From Rhodoplanes sp046000175 (GTDB lineage: Bacteria > Pseudomonadota > Alphaproteobacteria > Rhizobiales > Xanthobacteraceae): a stretch of 64,000 nt of DNA. The position numbers and the translations under genes are program-made. The notes under the pieces are model-generated. The model did not search any database and was not told the origin of the DNA. It saw only the letters and a list, made by a program, of their open reading frames with translations. The stretch is taken from the NCBI RefSeq assembly GCF_046000175.1, contig NZ_JBEOMB010000059.1, forward strand, positions 1-64,000. The letters are read 5' to 3'. Shown here one piece after another: positions 16,340 to 24,863 of this stretch. How positions within the stretch are numbered: position 1 is the first letter of the stretch; each line of letters begins with the position of its first letter.

Positions 16340-17239
16340 GTGACCCAGATCTTCCGCTTCGCGCCGAGCCCGAACGGGCTCCTGCATCTCGGCCACGCCG
16401 CCTCGGCGCTGCTCAATGCCGCGCGGGCGCGCGAGACCGGCGGGCGGCTTCTGCTGCGCATCGAGGACATCGACGTCTCGCGCTGCCGGCCCGAGTTCGA
16501 GGCCGCGATCTACGAGGACCTCGCCTGGCTCGGGCTCGCCTGGGAGACGCCGGTGCGCCGCCAGTCCGAGCATTTTGCCGATTATCGCGCGGCGCTGCAA
16601 AAGCTCGATGCGATGGGCGTGCTCTATCCGGCCTTCGAGAGCCGCGCCGAGATCGCCCGCCTGGTCGCGGAACGCGACGCCGCCGCGCGCGAGGAGACCG
16701 GGCCGTGGCCGCGCGATCCCGACGGCGCGCCGCTCTATCCGGGGGACGCCAAGCACATGCCGGCGGCCGAGCGCGCCGCCCGGCTCGCGGCGGGCGCGCC
16801 GCACGTTCTGCGGCTCGATCTCGAAGCAGCCCTCGCGGCGCTGGGGCCGCGAGCGAAAGCCCTCGCCTGGGAGGAGCGCGGCGCCGGCCCGGCCGGCGAG
16901 ACCGGCACGGTCGCGGCGCGGCCGGACGCGTGGGGCGACGTCGTCGTCGCGCGAAAGGACGTGCCGGCGAGCTACCACCTCGCCGTCGTCGTCGACGACG
17001 CCGTGCAGGGCGTCACCGAGGTGGTGCGCGGCCGCGACCTCTTTTCCGCGACGTCGGTCCACCGCGTCCTGCAGGCGCTGCTCGGCCTGCCGGCCCCCGT
17101 CTATCGCCACCACGGGCTGGTGCTGGACGCCGACGGCCACAAGCTGTCGAAGTCGACCGGGGCCACGGGCCTGCGGGCACAGCGCGCCGCCGGCCAGACG
17201 CCGGCCGACATCCGCCGACTGATCGAGCCGGTCGTCTGA
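16340..17239 (+). CDS. gluQ: Glutamyl-Q tRNA(Asp) synthetase
   Basis: Attaches glutamate to the queuosine base at the wobble position of tRNA(Asp). The 299-residue protein is a GluRS catalytic core without the anticodon-binding domain, as expected for GluQ-RS. It has FRFAPSPNGLLHLGHA (HIGH-class motif HLGH), the segment LLLRIEDIDVSRCRPE, and the second signature KLSKS near residue 275. The start is a GTG at 16340. The zinc-site region seen in other GluQ-RS proteins (Cys residues between about 100 and 125) is not obvious here. No dksA gene is adjacent, unlike in enterobacteria. Confidence 0.92.
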   Translation: MTQIFRFAPSPNGLLHLGHAASALLNAARARETGGRLLLRIEDIDVSRCRPEFEAAIYEDLAWLGLAWETPVRRQSEHFADYRAALQKLDAMGVLYPAFESRAEIARLVAERDAAAREETGPWPRDPDGAPLYPGDAKHMPAAERAARLAAGAPHVLRLDLEAALAALGPRAKALAWEERGAGPAGETGTVAARPDAWGDVVVARKDVPASYHLAVVVDDAVQGVTEVVRGRDLFSATSVHRVLQALLGLPAPVYRHHGLVLDADGHKLSKSTGATGLRAQRAAGQTPADIRRLIEPVV

Positions 17240-17369
17240 TCGAACGAGCGCCGATCGAACCGAACGACCTTTTGAACCCGTCGGCGCCGCCGCGCACCCT
17301 TGATCGGAGGGGCGGCGCGTGCAGGAATGGCGCAATTGTCGCCCCTCGGCGGAGCATGACGAGGCGAAC

Positions 17370-18305
17370 ATGACTTTCCAGCACGACCTCCATCGTCGAC
17401 CTCCCGGTCCGTCGCGGCTCTCTGGTCCGGCCGGTCGCCGTCGGGTGGCCTGCGCCACGGTCCTCTGTCTCGTCGCCGTCGGTCTCTCGGCACCAATCCC
17501 GGTGCAGGCCGCCCAGGAGCAGGCCGGCATGTCGGTCTCGGTGATGCGGGCGAAGCGCGCCTGCTTCGCCGACACGGTGCGGGTCGCCGGCACCGTGGTA
17601 GCGCGCGAGGAATCCCAGGTCCGTCCCGACATCGAGGGCGTCCGCGTCTCCCAGATCCTGGTCGAGAACGGCGATCTCGTCAGCTCCGGCCAGGTGTTGG
17701 CGCGGCTCGCCAAGATCGAGGGCATGAACGCGCCCGCGGCGGCCTTCGTCATCCAGGCGCCGGTCGCCGGCGTGGTCGGCCGCACCATGACGCAGGTCGG
17801 CGCCATGGTGTCGACCCAAGGCCCGCCGATGTTCCTGATCATCGCCGGCGGCGAGATCGAGCTGCAGGCCGACATTCCGTCCACGCGAATGGGCAAGATC
17901 GCGGTCGGCCAGCCGGCCAAGATCGACGTCACCGGGCTCGGCACCGTCATGGGCCGGGTGCGGGCGGTGTCGCCCGAGATCAACCCGCAGACCCAGGCGG
18001 GCCAAGCCCGCATCACGCTCGGCGACGACCGCCGCATCAAGATCGGCACCTTCGCGCGGGCGACCGTGGAGGTCGGGTCGAGCTGCGGCACCAGCGTGCC
18101 CCTGTCGGCGGTCCTGTTCGGCCCGCTCGGCGCTGTCGTCCAGGTGGTGCGCGACAACCGGGTCGAGACGCGGCCGGTGCAGCTCGGCCTCATGTCGGGC
18201 GGCGACGTCGAGATCCGCCAGGGCGTCGCCGACGGCGACATGGTGGTCCGCCGCGCCGGCACCTTCCTGCGCGAAGGCGACCGCGTCCGCGCCGTCCAGG
18301 AGTGA
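17370..18305 (+). CDS. RND/HlyD-family efflux periplasmic adaptor subunit, orphan
   Basis: A membrane-fusion protein of 311 residues. An N-terminal signal/anchor helix (RRVACATVLCLVAVGLSAPI, about residues 27-46) is followed by the beta-barrel and lipoyl halves (VAGTVVAREESQVRPDIEG and VSQILVENGDLVSSGQVLARL, then APVAGVVG and VGAMVST). The coiled-coil hairpin between the lipoyl halves is almost absent, so this is a short-hairpin adaptor. ATG at 17370 with GAGG five bases upstream. No RND pump or outer-membrane channel gene is in the window; the pump it serves must be elsewhere, or the adaptor has another role. Confidence 0.82.
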   Translation: MTFQHDLHRRPPGPSRLSGPAGRRRVACATVLCLVAVGLSAPIPVQAAQEQAGMSVSVMRAKRACFADTVRVAGTVVAREESQVRPDIEGVRVSQILVENGDLVSSGQVLARLAKIEGMNAPAAAFVIQAPVAGVVGRTMTQVGAMVSTQGPPMFLIIAGGEIELQADIPSTRMGKIAVGQPAKIDVTGLGTVMGRVRAVSPEINPQTQAGQARITLGDDRRIKIGTFARATVEVGSSCGTSVPLSAVLFGPLGAVVQVVRDNRVETRPVQLGLMSGGDVEIRQGVADGDMVVRRAGTFLREGDRVRAVQE

Positions 18306-18360
18306 GGCGGCGCGCGTCCAGCGCCGCCGGAGGCTCTCAAAACCGCACCGCATATCTTAA

Positions 18361-18506
18361 CCTCTCCCCGCGTGCGGGGAGAGGTCGGACTTTGCGCCGG
18401 CAGGCGCGAAGTTCGGGTGAGGGGGTGTTGCGTGGATACGGAGGCGCCCCCTCATCCGACTCGCCGCGCGCGGCGAGCCACCTTCTCCCCGCGCGCGGGG
18501 AGAAGG
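18361..18506. repeat. Family A long hairpin repeat, copy A2
   Basis: CCTCTCCCCGCGTGCGGGGAGAGG is followed by GCGCCGGCAGGCGC, GGTGAGGGGG, its mirror CCCCCTCATCC, the hairpin GACTCGCCGCGCGCGGCGAG, and the closing CCTTCTCCCCGCGCGCGGGGAGAAGG. It matches A1 at 3951 almost segment by segment. It lies between the convergent ends of the RND adaptor and asmA genes. Confidence 0.88.
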
Positions 18507-18562
18507 GCAGGGGCCGAGCCCGATCGAGAAGCCGGTCGAAGGTCGACCAACCAAAGAAACGA

Positions 18563-20737
18563 CTACCGCCCGAAAAAGCCCTTCAGAAACTCCCGCGCGC
18601 CCTCCTCGAGCTCGCGGACGGTGGGTTCCGGCGGCGGCTTCGGGCGGGTCTCGCGGGTCGGCGGCGGGGTGGTGCGCGGCACCGGGCCGACCTCGGGCGT
18701 CGGTGGGGGCGGCGGCGCCGTGGCGGTCACCGGCGGCACGGCCGGCCGCGGCGTGGTGAGGTCGCGCGGCGCCGGGGCAGGGGCCGGCAGGGACGGGGGC
18801 AGCGACGGCGGTGCGGCGCCCTTGAGCGCCTTCATGATGTCGTCGGCCAGCGTGCTCGGCTCGCGCGGCGGCTCGCCACCCGGAGGAGCGAGACTTGGCG
18901 GCGTGACGCCGGGCGCCGTCACGCCCGGAGTGGGGCCGGGCGCGAGGCCCTTGAGGCCGTCGATGAGCTTGCCGATCTGGGCGCCGCCGCCGGGGCCGAG
19001 CGCGTCGCGCAGCGCCTTCAGGGCGCCGTCCGGATTGGCGAGCACGTTCGGCGTGTCGGCATAGATGCGCGGCGCCGACCACGGCCCCTGGATCGCCACC
19101 GGCACGCCGATGCCCAGCACGTTGCCGGCCTGGCCCGGCGTCGTCGGCGCCGCGACGAGCCGCGGGTCGGCGCGCAGGTCGAGCGTCTTGGCGCGCAGGT
19201 CGATGTTGCCGGCCGCGCTCATCACCATGTACGGCCCCTGGAAGGCGACGTCGGTCGTCCGCGCGACGCCGCTCGCGACCGTGAAGGTGCCCTTGAAAGT
19301 CGAGAAGCGGGTCTGCTCGCCCGAGCCCGCCTGCCAGCCGGCCAGGATGGCGTCGAGCACCGAGCGCAGCATCGCCGGCATGTCGATGCCCCGCACCGCG
19401 CCGTTCTCGAACAGGAGGTCGCCGCGCCCGGTCAGCGAGCCGACGATCTCGCGCGGGCTCCTGCCGGTGCCGCGCACCTCGAGGCTGCCGCGCGCCTTGC
19501 CCTCGATGTACTCGAAGGCGACGGCGTCGCGCAGGAACGGCAGCGCGTCGAGCCCGGAGAAGCTCGTCTTCACCGACACGGCCGGGGTCGTGCCGGTGCG
19601 GTCGATCGTGATCTCGCCGGTCGCCTGGCCGCCATAGACGCCAGACGGCGACAGCTCGACCTTGAGCGTGTCGGCGAGCAGCGAAGCCTCGATGACGGCC
19701 GGGGCGATGCGGATCCCTTCGATCGCCACCTCGCGGGCGTCGAGCGCGATATTGGCGTCGACCAGCCCGAGGCCGAACAAGTCGAGCGGCGCGTCGCTCC
19801 ACGGGGCCGGGGCGGCGGTGCTGCCCGGGCGCGTCGGCGGGGTCGGGCCAGTGACGGCCTCGACCAGGCTGGTCAGGTCGAGCCGCTCGGATTCGAGCGT
19901 CGCGTCGACGAACGGGCGGGCGCCGGCGAACGACACCGAGACGGCGCCGCGCAGCCGGCCCTGGTCGACGAGGCCGTTGAGATTGTCGGCCTTCAGCACC
20001 GGCCCGGCGCTGGTCAGCGTGGTGCTGATGGTCGCCGGCGTGCGGAACAGGTTCGGCGCGTCGATGCGCGCCTCGATCGGCACGGCCTTGCCGTCGGCCA
20101 GCCGGGTCGGGGTGTCGCCGGGCGCCGTGACGCGCAGATTGGCGGCGCCGATCTTGGCGTCGAGATGCAGGTTGGAGCGGCCGCCCGCCGCCGGCAGGCT
20201 GGCGAGCCGCAGCGACTCGAGCTTCACCTCGGCGGTCTGGCTGCCGTCGCGCAACACGATCAGGCCGTCGTCGATCGCGACGCGGCCGATCGCGACCGCC
20301 TGGTCGACCGGCAGAATGCTCTCATTGGTGCCGCCGGCGCCGAGGCTGCGCGACTTGCGGGCGGCGGCGCCGCGCGCCGCGCGGGCGAACATCGGGTCGG
20401 TGCGGACGACCGGGCGGGTCAGCGTCAGGTCGGCGATGTCGACCTTGCCGTTCCACAGATTGCCGAGCCCGATGGCGGCCCGCACCCCGTCGATGCGGGC
20501 GATCTCGTCGGTGGTCTTGGAGTCTCGCAGCCGGACGTCGCCGAGCGTCAGCCCGGTCTCCGGCCAGATGGTCAGGCGGGCGTCGCCGCCGATGTCGAGG
20601 ACGAGGTCGTGCCGCGCCAGGACGTCGCGGCTGAACGTGTCGACGAGGCCGCGGGCCGGGATGCCGTAGACGGCCACGGCGCCGCCGGCGAGCAGCACGG
20701 CGCCGACCGTGACGGCGGCGATCGTCTTCGAGATCAT
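18563..20737 (-). CDS. AsmA-family protein
   Basis: A 724-residue envelope protein anchored by one N-terminal helix (MISKTIAAVTVGAVLLAGGAVAVYG). The segment VLDIGGDARLTIWPETGLTLGDVRL (about 48-72) is a hallmark of AsmA domains, and the C-terminal AsmA part includes GRGDLLFENGAVRGIDMPAML. Such bridge-like proteins are thought to carry phospholipid between membranes. The last 130 residues are Pro/Thr/Ala-rich (a disordered tail), longer than usual. The start ATG at 20737 is where the membrane helix begins. Transcribed alone; the strong downstream structure is repeat A2. Confidence 0.85.
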   Translation of the reverse strand: MISKTIAAVTVGAVLLAGGAVAVYGIPARGLVDTFSRDVLARHDLVLDIGGDARLTIWPETGLTLGDVRLRDSKTTDEIARIDGVRAAIGLGNLWNGKVDIADLTLTRPVVRTDPMFARAARGAAARKSRSLGAGGTNESILPVDQAVAIGRVAIDDGLIVLRDGSQTAEVKLESLRLASLPAAGGRSNLHLDAKIGAANLRVTAPGDTPTRLADGKAVPIEARIDAPNLFRTPATISTTLTSAGPVLKADNLNGLVDQGRLRGAVSVSFAGARPFVDATLESERLDLTSLVEAVTGPTPPTRPGSTAAPAPWSDAPLDLFGLGLVDANIALDAREVAIEGIRIAPAVIEASLLADTLKVELSPSGVYGGQATGEITIDRTGTTPAVSVKTSFSGLDALPFLRDAVAFEYIEGKARGSLEVRGTGRSPREIVGSLTGRGDLLFENGAVRGIDMPAMLRSVLDAILAGWQAGSGEQTRFSTFKGTFTVASGVARTTDVAFQGPYMVMSAAGNIDLRAKTLDLRADPRLVAAPTTPGQAGNVLGIGVPVAIQGPWSAPRIYADTPNVLANPDGALKALRDALGPGGGAQIGKLIDGLKGLAPGPTPGVTAPGVTPPSLAPPGGEPPREPSTLADDIMKALKGAAPPSLPPSLPAPAPAPRDLTTPRPAVPPVTATAPPPPPTPEVGPVPRTTPPPTRETRPKPPPEPTVRELEEGAREFLKGFFGR

Positions 20738-20983
20738 GTCCGGTGCCTCCCGCGCCCGTGCGGCGCTCGGTGACGGAGAATCAACAGACTCGAATAGGAG
20801 CACGTGGGTCGGCCGTATGTGATCTCTATCACTTTCGCCCCCCGCGTTGCCATGCGGCCGGCCGTCGTGCCCACAGCCGCCGCCCCGACAGTGGCGCGCG
20901 AATACGGTCGTCCTCGGGCGGGCGACCGCGGACCGATTCGCCGCGCGGCCGTGTCGATTGGTCCACCCGGGCGGCGCGCCGGT

Positions 20984-22723
20984 TCAGTGCGCTTCCGCGA
21001 GACTCGTCCGCGCGTGCGACAGCGCCGAGAGCACGAAGGCCGAGGTGACCTCGGGGCCGCCGACCAGGATGCGGGTCGGGGTCTTCATCTTGTTCCACTC
21101 GTAGGCCTTGTACGGCCCCTTGCGGCCGCCCTCGCCATAGGCGTCGACCATCGCGGCGACGGCGGGGGCGAAACAGGCGCGGTCGCCGCCGAGCTTGGCG
21201 AGCGCGAGGAGCGCGAGCGCCGCGTCGAACGGGTTCATCTCGTGCGCGGCGAGGTCGTCCTGCACATAGGCCAGGATTGTTTCGCGCATCGCCGCGAAGC
21301 GGTCGGCCGGGTCGATGGCTTTCTGGATCGCCGCCGGCATCGCCCGGAAGGCGGCGAGGCAGCGGCCGAAATAGGCGGCGTATAGCTCCGGCAGATAGTA
21401 GATGTGGGCGCGCGGATCCGCGAACGCCCCGGACCCGATCAGCCTGTCATGGAAGTCGACGACGCCGCGCAAAAAGGTCACGCGCTGCTCGGTGCCGACG
21501 ATGTCCCAGCGCGCGTGATTGCGGAACGCCGCCTCGAGGACGTCGAGATTGAGGGTCGGGTCGAGGTCGTTGCCGAACGGGTTGTCGCCGGCCGCGTTCT
21601 CGATCCAGGTGACGATGCCGCCGGTGAAGTCGATCGGCGCGTTGATGTCGACCGAGGGCGGCGCCCGGTTGGTGCCGGGCCGCACCTGATAGCCGGCGTA
21701 GTAGTCTAGGAAGGGCTGGTCGAGCATCGGGTCCAGCGAGCCGAACTGGGTCGCGGCCGACAGCGAGCAGGCCGTCGTGTCGCAGTCGGGCACGTACAGG
21801 CCGAAGCCGAGATCGCTCTTGAGCCTCCAGAAGAACTTGCTCATCCGCACATGCGGCGGCTTGACCAGCGCCGTCACCACGTCGAACGGCGTGCCGTCGG
21901 TCGGGTGCCTCACGGTCTCGCGGCTGGTGGTCAGGCAGAACTCGATCATGCCGGCGATCGCCGTGTTGGCGCGCGCCGTCTCGTCCGCTGTGGCTAAGCC
22001 GGTGCCGAGATAGTCCATCAGGGCCTCGGCGAAGAAGGCGTCGTAATAGGCCGAGCGATGGCGGATCTGCACCGGCTCCCACATCGGCTCGGCGAAGCCC
22101 GACCAGCCGGGGTTGAGGAGGCGGGCGATCGGCGCGTTCGGCAGGATGAAGGCGCGGGCGAGATTGAACAGCAGCGTCGCGTTCTTGTAGGTGCGGGCGT
22201 TCAGCCCGACCAGCGCCGTGACGAGATCGCGGCCATGGAAGTCCGGGTCGCCGACCAGGTTGAAGGCGGCGTAGGCCGGGATAAAGCCCCGGTTGCGGGT
22301 GTACGAGCCGAGGAGGTCGGTCGCGCAGCCCTTGATGACGCGGTCGATCTCGGCCAGCGGCGGCATCGCGGCGTGTCCGGCGAGCGGCGGGCGGCGCGGA
22401 TGCTGCTGCGGCACCGCGTCGATCAGCGGCGCGACGGCGCGGCCGACGGCGGCCCAGTCGGGCGCGGCGTCGTCGCGGGCCGAGCGGATCGCGCCCTGCA
22501 GGGCGCCGAAGCGGTCCGGATCGGCGAGCGCCGGCAGGCCGGCGCGGCCCATCAGGGGGCGGAGCACCGGATTGGCGACCGCGGTCTTGTAGAAGGTGCG
22601 TAAGTGCGCGTCGCCCGGACCCGCCCCGCGCAGCAGCGGGTCGCAGAGATCGTAGAGGCTCGGGCCTGATTGTTTCGCGGTGAGGGCGGCGAAGGAGGAC
22701 TTGATCAGATCGGTGACGGGCAT
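20984..22723 (-). CDS. Unknown protein with terpene-cyclase-like (alpha/alpha toroid) motifs
   Basis: A 579-residue soluble protein with no signal peptide and an all-helical look. Two acidic motifs stand out: DCDTTA at 313-318, close to the DxDDTA acid motif of squalene-hopene and class II diterpene cyclases, and NDLDPTLNLDVL at 385-396, in a helix-turn context like that of toroid repeats. Aromatic-rich segments surround both (KFFWRLKSDLGFGLY, DYYAGYQV). It lies downstream of hpnP on the same strand, separated by repeat B1. A role in terpenoid or hopanoid modification is inferred; a non-catalytic toroid protein is also possible. ATG at 22723 preferred over GTG at 22738. Confidence 0.6.
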   Translation of the reverse strand: MPVTDLIKSSFAALTAKQSGPSLYDLCDPLLRGAGPGDAHLRTFYKTAVANPVLRPLMGRAGLPALADPDRFGALQGAIRSARDDAAPDWAAVGRAVAPLIDAVPQQHPRRPPLAGHAAMPPLAEIDRVIKGCATDLLGSYTRNRGFIPAYAAFNLVGDPDFHGRDLVTALVGLNARTYKNATLLFNLARAFILPNAPIARLLNPGWSGFAEPMWEPVQIRHRSAYYDAFFAEALMDYLGTGLATADETARANTAIAGMIEFCLTTSRETVRHPTDGTPFDVVTALVKPPHVRMSKFFWRLKSDLGFGLYVPDCDTTACSLSAATQFGSLDPMLDQPFLDYYAGYQVRPGTNRAPPSVDINAPIDFTGGIVTWIENAAGDNPFGNDLDPTLNLDVLEAAFRNHARWDIVGTEQRVTFLRGVVDFHDRLIGSGAFADPRAHIYYLPELYAAYFGRCLAAFRAMPAAIQKAIDPADRFAAMRETILAYVQDDLAAHEMNPFDAALALLALAKLGGDRACFAPAVAAMVDAYGEGGRKGPYKAYEWNKMKTPTRILVGGPEVTSAFVLSALSHARTSLAEAH

Positions 22724-22748
22724 GACTCGGATTGACACGCAAAGAGCT

Positions 22749-22853
22749 GGTCATTCCGGGGCGCGGCCGAAGGCCGCGAGCCCGGAATCCATACTCACTG
22801 ACCGGGGATATGGATTCCGGACAGCGCCGCTTCGCGACGCTTCCGGAATGACC
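22749..22853. repeat. Family B long inverted repeat, copy B1
   Basis: GGTCATTCCGG at 22749 is mirrored by CCGGAATGACC ending at 22853. Inside, CCCGGAATCCATA pairs with TATGGATTCCGG, and each half has its own small GC-rich hairpin. It lies between hpnP and the toroid gene on the same strand. Other copies: 59008, 60852 and a half copy at 33390. Confidence 0.88.
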
Positions 22854-22879
22854 GGCGAAACGGATGTGATGATCGCGGC

Positions 22880-24499
22880 CTACTCCGCCGGCACCGGCAC
22901 CTCCTGCGGGCGGGCCGAGTAGTGCGACGCCTTCTGGCGGCCCTCGACGGCGTCGCGGCCGCTCATCACCAGATGATGGGCCATCACGCCGATGCGGATC
23001 AGGTGCTCGATCTGGCCGCGCTTCAGGCATTCGATCGCGACCGTCCAGAACTCGGCCCGATAGTCGGCTCTGACGCCGACCTCCCACAGCACGGCGCGCA
23101 GCATCTTGAGGCCGCGCACGACGTCGCGCCAGGGGACGTGGCGCTGGCGGAACGGCACCTTCAGCCGGTTCGGATAGGTGTGCTCGAGCTGATGACGGTA
23201 GCGTGACAGGACCGCGGCCGGCGAGAAGGCGCGCTCCATGCAGTCCCGCCACATGGCGAGAACTTCGTCGTAGGGCATCAGGAAGTCGACATTGGACTCG
23301 CGATCCTCGTCGTCGATCAGCCGGCCTTCCCGCTCCAGCCGGTCCCACAGTGGGGTGCGCGGCAGCGCCTGCAGCAGGTTGATGGTCAGCATCGGGATGC
23401 GCGAGCGCTCGATGAAGTCGATGACGCGCGCGCCGGTGTCGGGCGTGTCGGTGTCGAGCCCGAGGATGATGCCGGAGACGACCTCGAGCCCGTGGCGGTT
23501 GAGCGTGTCGACCGCCTCCAGCAGCGGGACCATCATGTTGTGGTCCTTGGCGATCGCCTGGAGCGCCTCGGGTTCCGGCGTCTCGATGCCGCAGAACACC
23601 GTCTCGAACGACGCCTCACGCATCAGCGCAAGGATCTCCGGCCGCTTGGCGATGTTGAGGGTCGCCTCGCAGGAGAAGATGAACGGGTAGCCGCGCGCCT
23701 TCTGCCAGTCGACCAGCGCAGGCAGCAGCTCGCGCACGGCGCGACGGTTTCCGATGAAGTTGTCGTCGACGAAATAGACCGGCCCCGTCATCCCGCAGGC
23801 GAGGAGCTTGTCGAGCTCGGCCGTCACCTGCTCCGGGGTCTTCAGCCGCGGGTTGCGGCCGTAGAGGGCCGGAATGTCGCAGAACTCGCAATTGTACGGG
23901 CAGCCCGACGAGTACTGGATGCTGCCGGTGAGATAGCGCGGCAGCTCGGCGAGCTCGTAGGCCGGCAGCGGGAAGTCGGTGAGCTCGCGCCGCTCCTTGG
24001 TCGTGAGCACGATCTGCCGTTCCGGCCGGGTCGGGTCGGCGGCGAGGCGGGCGAACAGCGCCTCGGTCGCGTCGCCGAGCTCGCCGACATGCAGGTAGTC
24101 GTATTCGGGATAGTTCTCCGGGCAGGCCGACACCGACGAGCCGCCCAGCACCGTCACCCGGTCGAACATGTGGGCGCGGTGGCAGATCGCCTCGATCTGC
24201 CGGCGCTGCGCGTGCATGCCGGTGACGAACACGGCGTCGGCCCAGCGGAAATCGTCGTGCGTGGCGGGCCTGATGTTCTCGTCGACGAAGCGCACCTCCC
24301 AGCCGGGCGGCACGGCGGCGGCGATCACCAGGAGACCCTGCGGCGGCATCAGGGCGCGGACGCCGTCGGTCAGCGGATAGGCATGCTCGAACATGCCGAA
24401 CGAGGACGTGTAGCGGGGACAGACGCACAGGATGCGGCGACCACGGTCTGTTCCTGCGGTGTCCCGGCGGTCGATCGAGATCGAATGAACCGTACGCAT
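22880..24499 (-). CDS. hpnP: Hopanoid C-2 methylase, B12-binding radical SAM
   Basis: Adds the C-2 methyl group to bacteriohopanoids using S-adenosylmethionine and cobalamin. The 539-residue product has an N-terminal B12-binding domain (RILCVCPRYTSSFGMFEHAYPL to VGELGDATEALFARL). The radical SAM core has CPYNCEFC, with the three cluster cysteines, and GLYGRNPRLKTPEQ-like sequence. The C-terminal region includes INLLQALPRTPLWDRLEREGRL and AHHLVMSGRDAVEG. These match what I recall of HpnP of Rhodopseudomonas. Start at ATG 24499 with AGGA upstream. No other hpn/shc gene is in the window. A paralogous B12-radical SAM enzyme with another substrate cannot be excluded. Confidence 0.83.
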   Translation of the reverse strand: MRTVHSISIDRRDTAGTDRGRRILCVCPRYTSSFGMFEHAYPLTDGVRALMPPQGLLVIAAAVPPGWEVRFVDENIRPATHDDFRWADAVFVTGMHAQRRQIEAICHRAHMFDRVTVLGGSSVSACPENYPEYDYLHVGELGDATEALFARLAADPTRPERQIVLTTKERRELTDFPLPAYELAELPRYLTGSIQYSSGCPYNCEFCDIPALYGRNPRLKTPEQVTAELDKLLACGMTGPVYFVDDNFIGNRRAVRELLPALVDWQKARGYPFIFSCEATLNIAKRPEILALMREASFETVFCGIETPEPEALQAIAKDHNMMVPLLEAVDTLNRHGLEVVSGIILGLDTDTPDTGARVIDFIERSRIPMLTINLLQALPRTPLWDRLEREGRLIDDEDRESNVDFLMPYDEVLAMWRDCMERAFSPAAVLSRYRHQLEHTYPNRLKVPFRQRHVPWRDVVRGLKMLRAVLWEVGVRADYRAEFWTVAIECLKRGQIEHLIRIGVMAHHLVMSGRDAVEGRQKASHYSARPQEVPVPAE

Positions 24500-24720
24500 T
24501 CCAAGGTCCTGTGGCGGCCCGTCGCGACGGGGGTGAACGATCCGGGTCCGCCAGATCACAACGTTCAGGGAAGCCCGAAGGGTGTGTCAAGCGCAGCGGC
24601 TTTTTGATGGCCGCGACGGACCGGATCGTCCGGGCCGTTCGGGTGCTTCGACGCACCGTCGCGGCTTCCGGTTCGATCGCAGGTCGGTCGATCACGCGCC
24701 GCGGCTGTGCCGCGACCATA

Positions 24721-24749
24721 TTGAGATTGCAAGGCGAGGTAACTATTGT
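24721..24749 (+). promoter_or_regulatory. Candidate sigma-70-type promoter upstream of the caspase-like gene
   Basis: TTGAGA (24721-24726), a 17-base spacer and TATTGT (24744-24749) lie about 115 bases before the start at 24864, in an AT-richer patch of the 364-bp divergent gap between hpnP and the caspase-like gene. The remainder of that gap shows no gene and no clear second promoter. Confidence 0.35.
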
Positions 24750-24863
24750 GATCCCGCGCAGTCTTTGGGCGCCGACGTCGCTCCCACAGCCGCGACCACG
24801 TGCGCGCGTGACCGGGCTGAACGCGCCCCGGCGCGCCGCCTGGTCCGGCGCCGAGGTCCGGAC

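Noticed and set aside
3951..18506. Possible CRISPR array from repeated palindromes
   Set aside because: Copies are few, widely separated and unequal in length, with no regular spacers and no cas genes.
18302..20773. An 823-codon frame on the plus strand opposite asmA
   Set aside because: Composition is Arg/Asp/Gly-rich with no motif, while the minus strand encodes a recognisable AsmA protein.
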